The notes under the pieces: model-generated
The model's database searches: none
What the model was told of the DNA's origin: nothing
The model's input: only the letters and a program-made list of their open reading frames with translations
Shown: positions 27,297 through 37,191 of the stretch, in pieces
Position numbering within the stretch: the first letter of the stretch is position 1
Layout: each line of letters starts with the position of its first letter
Source of the DNA: Melaminivora sp034675505
GTDB taxonomy: Bacteria; Pseudomonadota; Gammaproteobacteria; Burkholderiales; Burkholderiaceae_C
Assembly: GCA_034675505.1 (NCBI GenBank)
Contig: JAUCDD010000023.1
Location: 1 to 64,000 of the forward strand
Direction: 5' to 3'
Length of the DNA: 64,000 bases
Made by a program: the position numbers and the translations under genes

Positions 27297-30200
27297 TCAG
27301 CGCGGCAGCACCTTCACGCCCGGGTTCGGCGCCAGGCCGTACATATCGGGAGCATAAAGAGCCTCCACCCGGCTGGCGGGTAGGCTGAAATCGCCCGCGT
27401 TGTTCAGCCGCACGGTGTATTGCATCTTCACGGTGCCCTTGGGCAGGTACTCGTAGTAGCTGCGGAAGGCCTCGAAGCTGCGCTCCTCGTAGGCCGGCCA
27501 GCCGGCGCCCTCGCGTTTCTCGCCCTGGGTGGCGATTTCGGAGTCGCGCCCCAGGCCGCTGCCCAGGATGGTGGCGCCGGCCGGTATCGGGTCGGTGATC
27601 GCCACCCAGGTCATGTCGGCGCTGCCGGTGACCTCCAGGGTCACGCGCAGCACGTCGCCGCGCGACCATTGGCCCGGGGGCAGGGTCTTGTCGGCCTGCT
27701 CGACGGCGGTGATGGTCTTCCTGATGGCAAAGCCTGCGGCAAACGGCGCCGTGACCGGCACGGCCGCCAGCGACTGCAGCGTCAGCCAGGGCCGGCCGGT
27801 GCCCTGGTGCGTGACCGACAGCTGCTGCGCGCCGGTGCCCCAGGGCAGCAGCATCTGGTTGCCGGTCAGGTGGCCGGGCGCGGCGGGCGCGCCGAAGGCG
27901 CTGGCCTGGTGCGGCGCGCCCTGCGGGCCGGCACTGTCGGCCTTGCGCACCTGGGCCCAGTCCACGCTGGCGCTGGCAGGCCCCAGGCTGGCGCGCGTGC
28001 TGCCCGCCACCGGGGTGGATTCGAAGCGCGCGCTGAACCTGGCCAGCGCCAGGGCGCCCCACAGGTTGGCGGTGGTGGTGTGCCAGGCCCCGCCCTGCTG
28101 GCGCGCGATGAAGCCGCTGACCAGGCGCGGCAGGTCGCCCTGCCAGGCCGGGTCGTCCAGCACGGCCAGCAGCAGCCGCGCCAGGTTCACGTCGCCGCCC
28201 TGCATCAGCCACCACCAGCCGTCGTCGGCCTCGGTGGAGAACTGGGCCCGGCTGCCCTGCCAGGACAGGCGCGCGCGCAGGATCTGCATGGCTTCCTGCA
28301 GGCGCTGCTCGCGCTCGGGGATGCCGTCCACGCGCCGGAGCACGTTGACCCAGTCGATGACGGCGTGCGTGGGCCACTGGTTGGGCGCCAGGGTGATGCT
28401 GGCGAGCATGCGCGCGTGCGCCTTGCCGTAGCGCGACAGTGCTTCGATGGCGGCCAGCTTGCGCACGTCCAGGTCCTTGCGCGGGCTCCAGAAGCTGCGC
28501 TGGATGCGGCCCTCGACGAAGGCCGTCAGGCCGCGCTCCAGGGGCTCGCGCGCCTCGGGCGGCAGCGCGAACTGCGGCTGCAGGGCGGCGGCCTCGTGCG
28601 AGGCGGCCAGCAGGTAGGCGCTGAGCGTGTCGCTGCCCCGGTGGCTGGCGCCGGCCGAGGGCGGGAAGTAGTTGGCCAGCCCGTCCTCGTCCAGGTAGGT
28701 GGGCAGCTGCGCGACGATGCCCTGCCACGCCTTGGCGTCCTGCAGGCCCACCGCGCGGCTGGCCTGCTGCTCCAGGCAGCTGTAGGGGTAGCGCGCCCAC
28801 CAGTCGCGCACGCCGGGCAGGCCCTCGGCCAGCCGGGGGCTCAGCGCCAGGCGCACGCCGCCGCGGCCGGGCAGCGCGCCGGCCGGCGGCGCCACCTCGC
28901 GCTGCAGCGGGCCGTCGATCTGCACCAGGCTGGCCTGCTGCACCGTGACCGGCACGGCCGGGACGATGCGCTGGCTCACTTTCAGCGCATCGCGCGCGCC
29001 CGACTGAGCGTCTCGCGCCTCGATCTCCCACAGCAGCTCCTGGGCGCGCGTGCCGCCCAGTTGCTCGGGCGCGGTCACGTCCCAGGCCAGTTCGCGCGAT
29101 TCGCCGGCCGGGATGTCCACTTGCTGCGCCGCCAGGGTGAGCAGCGTGGCGCGCGGACTGGCTTCGACCCGCATGGGCCTGGCCGTCGTGTTGCGCAGCG
29201 TGATCTGCGCGCGGAACCGGTCGCCGCCCCGCACCAGCGGCGGCAGGCCGCTGATGATCTGCAAGTCCTGCGTGGCGCGAATGCTGGCACTGCCGGTGCC
29301 GAACAGCCCCGTGCCGGCGTCGGCGATGGCGACGATCTTGAACGTGCTCAAAGCGTCGCCCAGCGGCACCGTCACCTTGGCCCGGCCCTGCGCGTCGAGT
29401 TTGATGGCCGGCTGCCACAGCAGCAGCGTATCCAGCAGCTCGCGCGTGTGCGCGCGCCCGCCGCCGCCGCCAGCCGGAACGGCCTTCTTGCCGTAGTGGC
29501 GCCGCCCAATGATCTCCATCTGTGCGGTGGACGTCTCCACGCCCCAGGCGCGGCGCGCGAGCATGGCCTCCAGCAGGTTCCAGCTGGTGTTGGGCATCAG
29601 CTCCAGCAGCGCCTGGTCCACGGCGGCCAGCGCCACTTCGGCGCCGGCGGCCGGCTTGCCGCCAGGCTCCTGCACGGTGATGGTGACCTGGGCCTTGCCG
29701 CGCACCGGGTAGGCCTCCTGGTCGGGCTGCACGCGCACGGCCAGCTGGTGCGCGGCTGCGCCGACCTTCAGCTCGGCCAGGCCCAGGCGGTAGGCGGGCT
29801 TGGCCAGGTCCACCAGGGCGGTGGGCGCGGCGTACTCGCGGCCCTCGTACCAGAAGGCGTTCCACCACTGGCGCGGCTGCTTGAAGCCCCAGGTGAAGAA
29901 GCTGTACCAGGGCACCTCATGCAGCCGCCCGCGCAGCGCCAGCACGCTGACGTAGACGTTGGGCGACCAGCCCGGCTCTATCTTCAGGCTGATGGTCGGG
30001 TCCTGGCCGCCCAGCTGCACCACGCGCGTGTCGATGATGCCCTCGCGCTCCACCGCCACCAGCGCCGTGGCCGAGCGAAACGGCATGCGCACCTGCAGCC
30101 GCGCCGTCTCGCCAGGCGCATAGGCTTTTTTCTCCGGCAGCACGTCGATGCGGTCGTGGTCCTCGCCGCCGAACCACAGCTCGCCCTGGCGGGTCACCCA

Positions 30201-33200
30201 GACCGAGGTGGCCGCCTCGGCCTCGTTGCCGTCCTTGTCGCGGGCGCTGGCGACCAGCTCGACCTCGCCCGGTTCGTCCAGGCGCACGTCGCACAGCAGC
30301 AGGCCCCGGCTGTCGCTCTTGCCCGTGCACACGGTGCCCAGGTCGCGCGTGCTGGTCTGGTTGTCGTAGCTGTAGAAGCCCCCGACCAGGCGCTTCCTGC
30401 TGGTGGTGGTGCTGCGCGCGATCGCCTGCACGGCCAGCGGCACGCCGGCCAGGGGCTGCCCCTCGGGCGACAGGGCCAGTGCCTGGAAGCGCGCCCGCCC
30501 GCTACTGGACGCCCAGCCCTCGGCCTTGATGCCGGCCACCACCGCTGCGGGCCACAGGGCCTGCGTGCTGCGCAGCGTCTGCACCTCGCCGTTGGGGTCG
30601 GCGTAGCTGGCCTCCAGCACCAGGTCCTGCGCCTGGCGGGCGCCGGGCGGCGGCTCTATGCTGACCTGCCCTGCGCCATTCCTGTCCAGGGTCAGGGCCA
30701 GCTTGTCGGCCACCACGCGCGTGTCCTGGCTGGCGGCCGCCTCCTCGTCGTCCTGTGCGCCGGCGCTGCCCTGCGCCTTGCGCCGCGCCTGGAAGCTGAA
30801 GGCCTCGTAGTCGCCGAACTGCAGCGCGCGCTCGCGCACCATGGCCGACACGCGCACCGGCAGGCGCGCCGCCGGCCCGCCCGAGACGTAATTCACCTGG
30901 ACCTGGACCGGCACGCTGCGCGCACGCACCAGGGGGCCCTTGCCGGCTGCGCCGATGCGGCCTTCAAGGACCGGCAGGCGGAATTCCTCGACGCGGAAGC
31001 TGCCGCTGTCAAAGCTGCGCCCGCCGTCGCCGCCCGGGCTGCGCAGCTGCACCTGGTACAGGCCCAGCTTGGCGGCGGCGGGGATCTTGAACTCGCTGAC
31101 GGCGCTCAGCCCCCCCGTGGGCGTGGCGCGCCACTTCAGCGCCTGCGTGAACTCCTGCCCGCTGCCGACGTGGGTGATGAGCAGCTCGCCCGGGCGCTCG
31201 CCCGGCACGCCAAAGCCCGCGCCGGTCTGGCTGCGCAGCAGGTGCTTCATCGATACCGTCTCGCCGGCGCGCAGCAGCATGCGGTCCAGCACGGTGTGCG
31301 CCAGCTCGTCGGGCTGCTCGCCCGTGCTGGTGGGGACGTTGAAGCGCCAGGGCTCGATGCCGCGCTGCCAGTCGCTCCAGGCGAAAGCCAGGTCGCCCTC
31401 GGTGCGGGCGCTGACGAAGTAGGCGCGGCGCCACTCGCCTTCGCCCTTGCACTCGGGGGGCTGGGGCGACAGGCCGGCAAAGCGCGCGATGCCCTGCTCG
31501 TCGGTGGTGGCGCTGGCCAACTCGCCGCCATCGCACGAGGACACGCGCACGCGCGCCCCGGCCACCGGCCGGCCCTTGTCCAGCGTGGTCACCCAGGCGA
31601 TGGCGTTCTCGCGCCCGAGCTTGAAGTGCACGCCCAGGTTGGTCACCAGCGCCGTGGTGCGCACGTACATGGTGCGCGGCTGGCCGTGGCGCGCGTCCAG
31701 CAGCGCAGCGCCCAGTAGCGGCGAGGCGATCTCGACCACCGAGAAGCCCGGCGGCAGCGGGATGCCGACGACCTCGAAGGGGCGCGGATCGTCCCTGGAG
31801 CCTTGCGGCACCTCCAGCGTGCGCACCCCGGCGCGCCCGGCCAGCAGCGGCACCATGCGCGTCTGCACGCTGTCCGCGCCCTCGTCGTCCAGGGCCTTGG
31901 GCAGCGGCGCCTTGGTGTCGCGCCGCGCCTGCTTGCGGTCGATGTGGAAGTCGTCGTAGCGCTGCACGCGGCGCAGCCAGGCGATGATGTCCGCGTCCGC
32001 GGTGGGCTGCAGCGTGCTCACCTTGCCGGCCTCGACCCGCGCGGCGCCCACCGCCAGGCCCTGCGCCGCCAGCTGCGCCTCCACGCGGCGCAGCGTCACG
32101 GGCAGCAGCGCCGGGCCGTCCGGCCCCTCGGCGTAGCGCTCGATGATGCCGAACGGCGCGGCGGCGAACTTGGCCAGCGGCGGCATGGCGCCGGTGGCCA
32201 CCGCCAGGGGAAAGCTCTGCGCATTGCCCGGCGCGCGGCCGGCGTCGTCGGCAAAGCCTGCGGGGAGCGTCAGCGTGTAGCTGGCCTGGGTGGCAAAGGG
32301 CGGCACGAACTGGATGCCGTTGACCAGCGCCGCGCCCTGGCCGGAGGACGGCTCGCCCTCGCCCTGCCCCTCCAGGCGCGGCTCCAGCGTCTGGCCCGCG
32401 CCCTTCAGCCGGATGGCAAGCGCCAGCTTGGCCGGCACCGGCGCATTGAACGACAGCCGCATCGGCCGGATCGGCAGGCAGGCGGACTGGGCGTTCTCGC
32501 GCTCGCAGGAGAAATCCAGGGCAAACGGCTCGCGCACCTTGTAGGCAAAGCGCTTTTCGACCTTGTTGGCGATGCCGCTGGGCGTGGCCACGCCCTTGCC
32601 GAAGACCAGTTGCATGCGGCTGCCAGCGGTCAGGCGGCGCGCGCAGGCAAGCGCGGCGTAGCGCTGCGGCGCCTGCGCCGCAGCCTTGGCCACGTGCGCG
32701 GCGGCCAGCAGCTCGGTGCGCGCCTTGCCCTCGATCAGGCGCACGGGAATGCGCTCGCCCACGCCATCGGCAACGCACCACACGTGCTCGGCCAGGCTGG
32801 CGGCGGTGGCCGCGCCGCTGAGCTGCAGCACGAAGGACTGCTCCTCGTCGACGTCCTGCCAGGTGCCGGGGCGCACCTCCTGCACGAACGGCCCGCCGCT
32901 GTTGAAGCGGTAGCTCGCCGCCCCCGCCAGCGGCTGGCCCGAAGGCGACTGGAACCCCGCGTTGGCGGTGGCGGTGCAACGCACGCCCGGGGGCAGGTCA
33001 CGCGCGAAGTCATAGACCCATTCGCGCTCGCTGGTCCAGCGGCCGGTGCCGCGCGCGGCGTCGGCGTCGTCGCAGGCCAGCGTGAACGGCGCCGGCGCGC
33101 GCGCATCGCCAAAGGCCACGGCCGCAGCGTCGAACCGGGCCACCACCTGGCGCACGCGCGCCACCTCGCCCTGGGGCGAGAAACCGCTGACGGCCAGCGC

Positions 33201-33281
33201 CTGCACCGCGCCGGCGGCGCCGGCCAGGCACAGCCAGGCCGCTGCCCCCCGGAGGACCCGCAAAGTTCTGGAGAGGGACAT
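27297..33281 (-). CDS. Bacterial alpha-2-macroglobulin family protein
   Basis: At 1994 residues this is the largest gene in the window. It has a signal peptide (AAWLCLAGAAGAVQA), bacterial macroglobulin MG domains, an A2M core and a thiol-ester domain with the intact CLEQ motif (YPYSCLEQQASRA, Cys about 1502). These periplasmic proteins trap proteases through the thiol ester and are thought to protect the envelope. An AAAGGAAGG ribosome-binding site precedes the ATG. The signal peptide has no lipobox, unlike E. coli YfhM. The pbpC partner usually found next to such genes is 8.7 kb away. A 1432-codon open frame on the opposite strand is a GC-bias shadow. Confidence 0.93.
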   Translation of the reverse strand: MSLSRTLRVLRGAAAWLCLAGAAGAVQALAVSGFSPQGEVARVRQVVARFDAAAVAFGDARAPAPFTLACDDADAARGTGRWTSEREWVYDFARDLPPGVRCTATANAGFQSPSGQPLAGAASYRFNSGGPFVQEVRPGTWQDVDEEQSFVLQLSGAATAASLAEHVWCVADGVGERIPVRLIEGKARTELLAAAHVAKAAAQAPQRYAALACARRLTAGSRMQLVFGKGVATPSGIANKVEKRFAYKVREPFALDFSCERENAQSACLPIRPMRLSFNAPVPAKLALAIRLKGAGQTLEPRLEGQGEGEPSSGQGAALVNGIQFVPPFATQASYTLTLPAGFADDAGRAPGNAQSFPLAVATGAMPPLAKFAAAPFGIIERYAEGPDGPALLPVTLRRVEAQLAAQGLAVGAARVEAGKVSTLQPTADADIIAWLRRVQRYDDFHIDRKQARRDTKAPLPKALDDEGADSVQTRMVPLLAGRAGVRTLEVPQGSRDDPRPFEVVGIPLPPGFSVVEIASPLLGAALLDARHGQPRTMYVRTTALVTNLGVHFKLGRENAIAWVTTLDKGRPVAGARVRVSSCDGGELASATTDEQGIARFAGLSPQPPECKGEGEWRRAYFVSARTEGDLAFAWSDWQRGIEPWRFNVPTSTGEQPDELAHTVLDRMLLRAGETVSMKHLLRSQTGAGFGVPGERPGELLITHVGSGQEFTQALKWRATPTGGLSAVSEFKIPAAAKLGLYQVQLRSPGGDGGRSFDSGSFRVEEFRLPVLEGRIGAAGKGPLVRARSVPVQVQVNYVSGGPAARLPVRVSAMVRERALQFGDYEAFSFQARRKAQGSAGAQDDEEAAASQDTRVVADKLALTLDRNGAGQVSIEPPPGARQAQDLVLEASYADPNGEVQTLRSTQALWPAAVVAGIKAEGWASSSGRARFQALALSPEGQPLAGVPLAVQAIARSTTTSRKRLVGGFYSYDNQTSTRDLGTVCTGKSDSRGLLLCDVRLDEPGEVELVASARDKDGNEAEAATSVWVTRQGELWFGGEDHDRIDVLPEKKAYAPGETARLQVRMPFRSATALVAVEREGIIDTRVVQLGGQDPTISLKIEPGWSPNVYVSVLALRGRLHEVPWYSFFTWGFKQPRQWWNAFWYEGREYAAPTALVDLAKPAYRLGLAELKVGAAAHQLAVRVQPDQEAYPVRGKAQVTITVQEPGGKPAAGAEVALAAVDQALLELMPNTSWNLLEAMLARRAWGVETSTAQMEIIGRRHYGKKAVPAGGGGGRAHTRELLDTLLLWQPAIKLDAQGRAKVTVPLGDALSTFKIVAIADAGTGLFGTGSASIRATQDLQIISGLPPLVRGGDRFRAQITLRNTTARPMRVEASPRATLLTLAAQQVDIPAGESRELAWDVTAPEQLGGTRAQELLWEIEARDAQSGARDALKVSQRIVPAVPVTVQQASLVQIDGPLQREVAPPAGALPGRGGVRLALSPRLAEGLPGVRDWWARYPYSCLEQQASRAVGLQDAKAWQGIVAQLPTYLDEDGLANYFPPSAGASHRGSDTLSAYLLAASHEAAALQPQFALPPEAREPLERGLTAFVEGRIQRSFWSPRKDLDVRKLAAIEALSRYGKAHARMLASITLAPNQWPTHAVIDWVNVLRRVDGIPEREQRLQEAMQILRARLSWQGSRAQFSTEADDGWWWLMQGGDVNLARLLLAVLDDPAWQGDLPRLVSGFIARQQGGAWHTTTANLWGALALARFSARFESTPVAGSTRASLGPASASVDWAQVRKADSAGPQGAPHQASAFGAPAAPGHLTGNQMLLPWGTGAQQLSVTHQGTGRPWLTLQSLAAVPVTAPFAAGFAIRKTITAVEQADKTLPPGQWSRGDVLRVTLEVTGSADMTWVAITDPIPAGATILGSGLGRDSEIATQGEKREGAGWPAYEERSFEAFRSYYEYLPKGTVKMQYTVRLNNAGDFSLPASRVEALYAPDMYGLAPNPGVKVLPR

Positions 33282-33325
33282 GGGCCTTCCTTTCGGTTTG
33301 CGGCGGGGAGAGGGGGCGGGAGGTG

Positions 33326-34318
33326 TTATTGCGGCGTGAAGCCGGACTCGCGGATGATGCGCGTCCAGACCTGGGTGTAGGCGCGCTCGCGCTCGGCCAG
33401 CTGCGCCGGCGTCATGGCGCCCACGGTGAGGCCCATGGTGGTGAGCTGCTCGCGCACCGCCGGCTGGGCCACGACCTGCGCCAGCGCCTGCGAAAAGCGG
33501 TTCAGCTGCGCCTCGGGCGTGCCGGCCGGGGCGTAGAAGCCGTAGTAGGGGGTGTCCTCGAAGCCCTTCAGGCCCAGCTCACTGAAGGTGGGCACGTCGG
33601 GCAGCGCCGCCTGGCGTTTGCCGCCCAGCACGGCCAGCACGCGCAGCTTGCCGGCGCGGTGGTTCTCGATGAAGTCGGGCACCGAGCCGATGCCCGCCGG
33701 GATCTGGTTGCCCAGCATGTCGCCGATCATGGGCGCGCTGCCGCGGTAGGGCGCCGACACCAGGTCCAGCCCGTAGCGCTGGCCCAGCAGCTTGACCAGG
33801 AACTCGGGCGTGGAGGCCGGCGCCGGGATGCCCACGGCGCTCTTGCCGCCCTGCTTGTTCTTCACCCAGTCCACGTATTGCGCGAAGGTCGTGGCCGGCG
33901 TGCCGGGCGCGACCGCCAGGCCGTTGACGAAGGTGGCAAAGCCGCCGGCGGCGGCGAAGTCGCGCGCGGGATCGAAGCCGGCGCTCTTGACCACCTGGGG
34001 CAGGATGGAGATGGTGTGGTCGTGCGTGAGAAACAGCACGCTGGCGTCGGCCGGCGCGCTCTTGAGCGCCAGCGCTGCGATCTGGCCGCCGGCGCCGGGA
34101 CGGTTTTCCACCACCACCGTCGTACCCAGCGCATCGCGCAGCTTGTCCGCCAGCAGGCGGGCGATGGCGTCGGTGCCGCCGCCGGGCGGAAAGCCCACCA
34201 GGATGCGCAGGGTCTTGGCGGCGCCGGGCGCGCCTTCGGCCCAGGCCCGGCCCAGGGCGGCAGGCAGGGCGGTGGCGGCGGCGGCGTGGGCCAGCAGGCG
34301 GCGGCGGGACAAGGTCAT
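33326..34318 (-). CDS. Bug/TctC-type tripartite tricarboxylate receptor
   Basis: A 330-residue periplasmic binding protein of the Bordetella uptake gene (Bug) family. It has a twin-arginine-like leader (MTLSRRRLLAHAAAATALPAALG), the VGFPPGGGTDAIARLLAD loop, VENRPGAGG, and the C-terminal region LPDVPTFSELGLKGFEDTPYYGFYAPAGTP. These receptors bind carboxylates for TctAB-type transporters, but no tctAB genes are nearby, as is common for the many orphan Bug genes of Comamonadaceae. ATG 34318 is chosen because the leader begins there; an upstream ATG at 34393 would add residues from the dispersed-repeat region. Confidence 0.9.
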   Translation of the reverse strand: MTLSRRRLLAHAAAATALPAALGRAWAEGAPGAAKTLRILVGFPPGGGTDAIARLLADKLRDALGTTVVVENRPGAGGQIAALALKSAPADASVLFLTHDHTISILPQVVKSAGFDPARDFAAAGGFATFVNGLAVAPGTPATTFAQYVDWVKNKQGGKSAVGIPAPASTPEFLVKLLGQRYGLDLVSAPYRGSAPMIGDMLGNQIPAGIGSVPDFIENHRAGKLRVLAVLGGKRQAALPDVPTFSELGLKGFEDTPYYGFYAPAGTPEAQLNRFSQALAQVVAQPAVREQLTTMGLTVGAMTPAQLAERERAYTQVWTRIIRESGFTPQ

Positions 34319-34380
34319 GGCAGGGCTCGCGGTAGGTGGGAAGGACGGGCCCGGAGGGCGTTTTCGGCGGCCCCAACCGG

Positions 34381-34445
34381 GTTTTTTGGTCAAAACCGGC
34401 TCATGCCGGCGTCAATCAATGGTTTATAGCTACCATCTTAATAGC
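34381..34445 (+). repeat. Dispersed 65-bp repeat, copy B
   Basis: Blocks GTTTTTTGGTCAAAACCGGC, GCCGGCGTCAATCAATGG, TAGCTACCATCTTAATAGC. It lies between argH and the Bug receptor gene; its right end is five bases from the argH stop codon. A good full-length member for building a consensus. Confidence 0.75.
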
Positions 34446-34449
34446 AAAG

Positions 34450-35913
34450 TCAGGGTGCCAGGCGCGCCTGGTGGCGCTGCAGCTGTGCGCGCACCTGGGC
34501 CGGCGCCGTGCCGCCCAGGGTGCTGCGCGCGTTCAGGGAGCCTTCCAGGCTCAGGGCATCGAATATGTCGGCGCCTATGGCCGGGTGGAAGGCCTGCAGC
34601 TGCCCCAGGCTCAGCTCGGCCAGGTCCACGCCCTGCTCGCTGGCGGCCTTGACGGCGTGGGCCACGGTCTCGTGGGCGTCGCGGAACGGCAGGCCCTTCT
34701 TGACCAGGTAGTCGGCCAGGTCGGTGGCGGTGGCGTAGCCCTTCAAGGCTGCAGCGCGCATGGCGCCCGCGTTCACCGTGATGCCGCCGGTCTTGGCGCC
34801 GGTGGCCGGGTCCGGTTGGCCGCCGATCATTTCGGCAAAGATGCGCAGCGTGTCCTTCAGGGTGTCCACGGTGTCGAACAGCGGCTCCTTGTCCTCCTGG
34901 TTGTCCTTGTTGTAGGCCAGGGGCTGGCCCTTCATCAAGGTGATCAGGCCCACAAGCGAGCCGACCACGCGGCCGGTCTTGCCGCGCGCCAGCTCGGGCA
35001 CGTCCGGGTTCTTCTTCTGCGGCATGATCGACGAGCCGGTGGTGAAGCGGTCGGCGATGCGGATGAAGCCGAAGTTCTGGCTCATCCAGACGATCAGCTC
35101 CTCGGACAGGCGCGAGACGTGCACCATGACCAGGCTGGCGGCGGCGGCGAACTCGATGGCGAAGTCGCGGTCGCTCACGGCGTCCAGGCTGTTTTGGCAC
35201 ACGCCCTCCATGCCCAGGGTGCGCGCCACGCGCTCGCGGTCCAGCGGGTAGGTGGTGCCGGCCAGCGCGGCCGCGCCCAGCGGCAGCACGTTCACGCGGC
35301 GGCGCACGTCCGCCATGCGCGCGGCATCGCGCGCGAACATCTCCACATAGGCCAGCAGGTGGTGCGCAAAGCTCACCGGCTGCGCCACCTGCAGGTGCGT
35401 GAAGCCCGGCAGGATCACGTCCACGTTCTGCCCGGCCACCTCGACCAGCGCGCGCTGGACGTCCGCCAGCAGGGCGCTGATCAGGTCGATCTCGCCGCGC
35501 AGCCACAGGCGCACGTCGGTGGCGACCTGGTCGTTCCTGCTGCGGCCGGTGTGCAGCCGCTTGCCGGCGATGCCCACCAGCTGCGTCAGGCGCGCCTCGA
35601 TGTTCAGGTGCACGTCCTCCAGGTCGAGCTGCCAGTCGAACTCGCCGGCCTCGATTTCGCGCGCGATGGCGGCCATGCCGCGCTCGATGGCGGCGTGGTC
35701 ATCGCCGCTGATGATGCCCTGCGCGGCCAGCATCTCGGCGTGTGCCAGGCTGCCGGCAATGTCGGCCTGCCACAGCCGCTTGTCAAAGAACACACTGGAG
35801 GTGTAGCGCTTGACCAGCTCGCTCATGGGCTCGGAAAACAGCGCCGACCAGCCTTGCGCCTTGCTGGCGAGTTGATCGTTGGAGGGCTGGGGCGTGGGCG
35901 CGACAGAGGGCAT
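34450..35913 (-). CDS. argH: Argininosuccinate lyase
   Basis: ArgH cleaves argininosuccinate to arginine and fumarate, the last step of arginine synthesis. The 487-residue product shows the fumarase/aspartase superfamily signature GSSIMPQKKNPD with the catalytic serine loop, HTGRSRNDQVATD near residue 120 and LPGFTHLQVAQP near 175. ATG 35913 is followed by MPSVAPTPQPSNDQL, an extension slightly longer than in E. coli, before SKAQGWSALFSEP. It is transcribed divergently from the histidine kinase gene (61-base gap), a neighbourhood usual in Burkholderiales. Confidence 0.96.
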   Translation of the reverse strand: MPSVAPTPQPSNDQLASKAQGWSALFSEPMSELVKRYTSSVFFDKRLWQADIAGSLAHAEMLAAQGIISGDDHAAIERGMAAIAREIEAGEFDWQLDLEDVHLNIEARLTQLVGIAGKRLHTGRSRNDQVATDVRLWLRGEIDLISALLADVQRALVEVAGQNVDVILPGFTHLQVAQPVSFAHHLLAYVEMFARDAARMADVRRRVNVLPLGAAALAGTTYPLDRERVARTLGMEGVCQNSLDAVSDRDFAIEFAAAASLVMVHVSRLSEELIVWMSQNFGFIRIADRFTTGSSIMPQKKNPDVPELARGKTGRVVGSLVGLITLMKGQPLAYNKDNQEDKEPLFDTVDTLKDTLRIFAEMIGGQPDPATGAKTGGITVNAGAMRAAALKGYATATDLADYLVKKGLPFRDAHETVAHAVKAASEQGVDLAELSLGQLQAFHPAIGADIFDALSLEGSLNARSTLGGTAPAQVRAQLQRHQARLAP

Positions 35914-35974
35914 GGGGACAATAATCCGGTGAGGGTGCGGCGCTCGCAACTGCGGCGCTGCGGGGGCAGGACAA

Positions 35975-37030
35975 ATGCAAAAACGGCAAATTTTATCGAT
36001 CCGCCTGCGCGCCTCGGCGCCAGCTGCGCCAGCGCCCGTGCCGGCGCCGATCTTCGACGCCTGCCACGTCGGCGTGGTGCTGCGCGCGGTGCTGCTGGTG
36101 CAGCTGGTGCTGGCGGTGGCGGCGCTGTACGGCGCAGCCACCTTCCTGGACTGGCTGGCCCGCGTGGCGCTGCTGACCGGCGGCGCGCTGCCGGCCACGC
36201 TGGCCTGGCTGCTGCTGGCCTGCGCCGCCAAGGCCTGGCTGGCGCGGCTGGCGCCGGCGCTGCAGTACGCGGCCGGCGCGGCGCTGGGGGCGCTGGCCGG
36301 CCTGGCCGCCCAGTGGCTGCTGGCGCCGGCGCTGGGCACCGGCAGCTCCTGGCTGGCCAGCGCCGCCACCGGGGCGCTGATGGCGGCGCTGCTGGTGGGG
36401 CTGCTGGCGCTGCGCGCCCGCGCCCGGCTGCCGGCCGCCACCACGGCGCGCCTGACCGAGCTGCAGGCCCGCATCCGCCCGCATTTCCTGTTCAACACGC
36501 TCAACAGCGCCATTGCGCTGGTGCAGGGCGAGCCGGCGCGCGCCGAGGCGCTGCTGGAGGACTTGAGCGACCTGTTCCGCCAGGCGCTGGTCGAGCAGGG
36601 TGAGGACGTGGCGCTGAGCGACGAAGTGGCCCTGGCGCGCAAGTACCTGGCCATCGAACAGGTGCGCTTTGGCGAGCGCATGCGCGTGCAGTGGCAGCTC
36701 GACGAGCGCGCCGGCAGTGCGCGCGTGCCGCCGCTGCTGCTGCAGCCGCTGGTGGAAAACGCCGTCAAGCACGGCGTCGAGCCCAACCTGCACGGCACGG
36801 CCAAGCTGCGCATCACGACCTCGCTGCGCGGCGCCCGCGTGCTGCTGGACATCACCAACACCCTGCCCGAGCGCGGCGGCGCCGGCCCGGCGCCTGGCGG
36901 CCACGGCATCGCCCAGGCCAACGTGCGCGAGCGCCTGCGCCTGCTGCACGACGTGGAATGCGACTTCCGCGCCGGGCCGCACAAGGGGCTGTACCACGTG
37001 CGCATCAGCCTGCCGCTGGCGCCGCCTTGA
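35975..37030 (+). CDS. LytS/AlgZ-type sensor histidine kinase
   Basis: The 351-residue kinase has four to five N-terminal membrane helices (about residues 35-150) and a His_kinase domain of the LytS/YehU class, with the phospho-acceptor histidine H170 in RIRPHFLFNTLNS. The ATP-binding region contains LLLQPLVENAVKHGVEPN and GHGIAQANVRERLRLL. It should phosphorylate a LytTR response regulator. The likely partner is at 41427-42182, separated from it by the oxidase cluster, whereas in relatives kinase and regulator are normally adjacent next to argH. The signal is unknown; the short loops suggest membrane or redox sensing. Confidence 0.9.
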   Translation: MQKRQILSIRLRASAPAAPAPVPAPIFDACHVGVVLRAVLLVQLVLAVAALYGAATFLDWLARVALLTGGALPATLAWLLLACAAKAWLARLAPALQYAAGAALGALAGLAAQWLLAPALGTGSSWLASAATGALMAALLVGLLALRARARLPAATTARLTELQARIRPHFLFNTLNSAIALVQGEPARAEALLEDLSDLFRQALVEQGEDVALSDEVALARKYLAIEQVRFGERMRVQWQLDERAGSARVPPLLLQPLVENAVKHGVEPNLHGTAKLRITTSLRGARVLLDITNTLPERGGAGPAPGGHGIAQANVRERLRLLHDVECDFRAGPHKGLYHVRISLPLAPP

Positions 37031-37131
37031 CGGCGGGGCCTGCAGGGCCTTGGCGGGCCGGATTAAAAATTCATATGGCGTGAACCTTACAATGGCCGGG
37101 CCATGCATAGCACGGCCGGTGCCCCGGCCGC

Positions 37132-37145
37132 TTGCGCTGCATCAA
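37132..37145 (+). promoter_or_regulatory. Candidate FNR/Anr-type box upstream of oxidase genes
   Basis: TTGCGCTGCATCAA has the right half ATCAA perfect and the left half TTG of the TTGAT-N4-ATCAA consensus, with the correct four-base spacer. It lies 47 bases before the subunit I ATG. An oxygen-responsive site fits a high-affinity oxidase, but one half is weak. Confidence 0.35.
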
Positions 37146-37191
37146 TCACCCGGCGCCCGGCACGCGTCACCCACGAGAGAGGAAGCCGGCC

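Noticed and set aside
27420..31718. 1432-codon open frame on the plus strand
   Set aside because: Shadow of the alpha-2-macroglobulin gene. It is His/Arg/Ala/Gly-rich, has no domains and arises from high GC at third positions.
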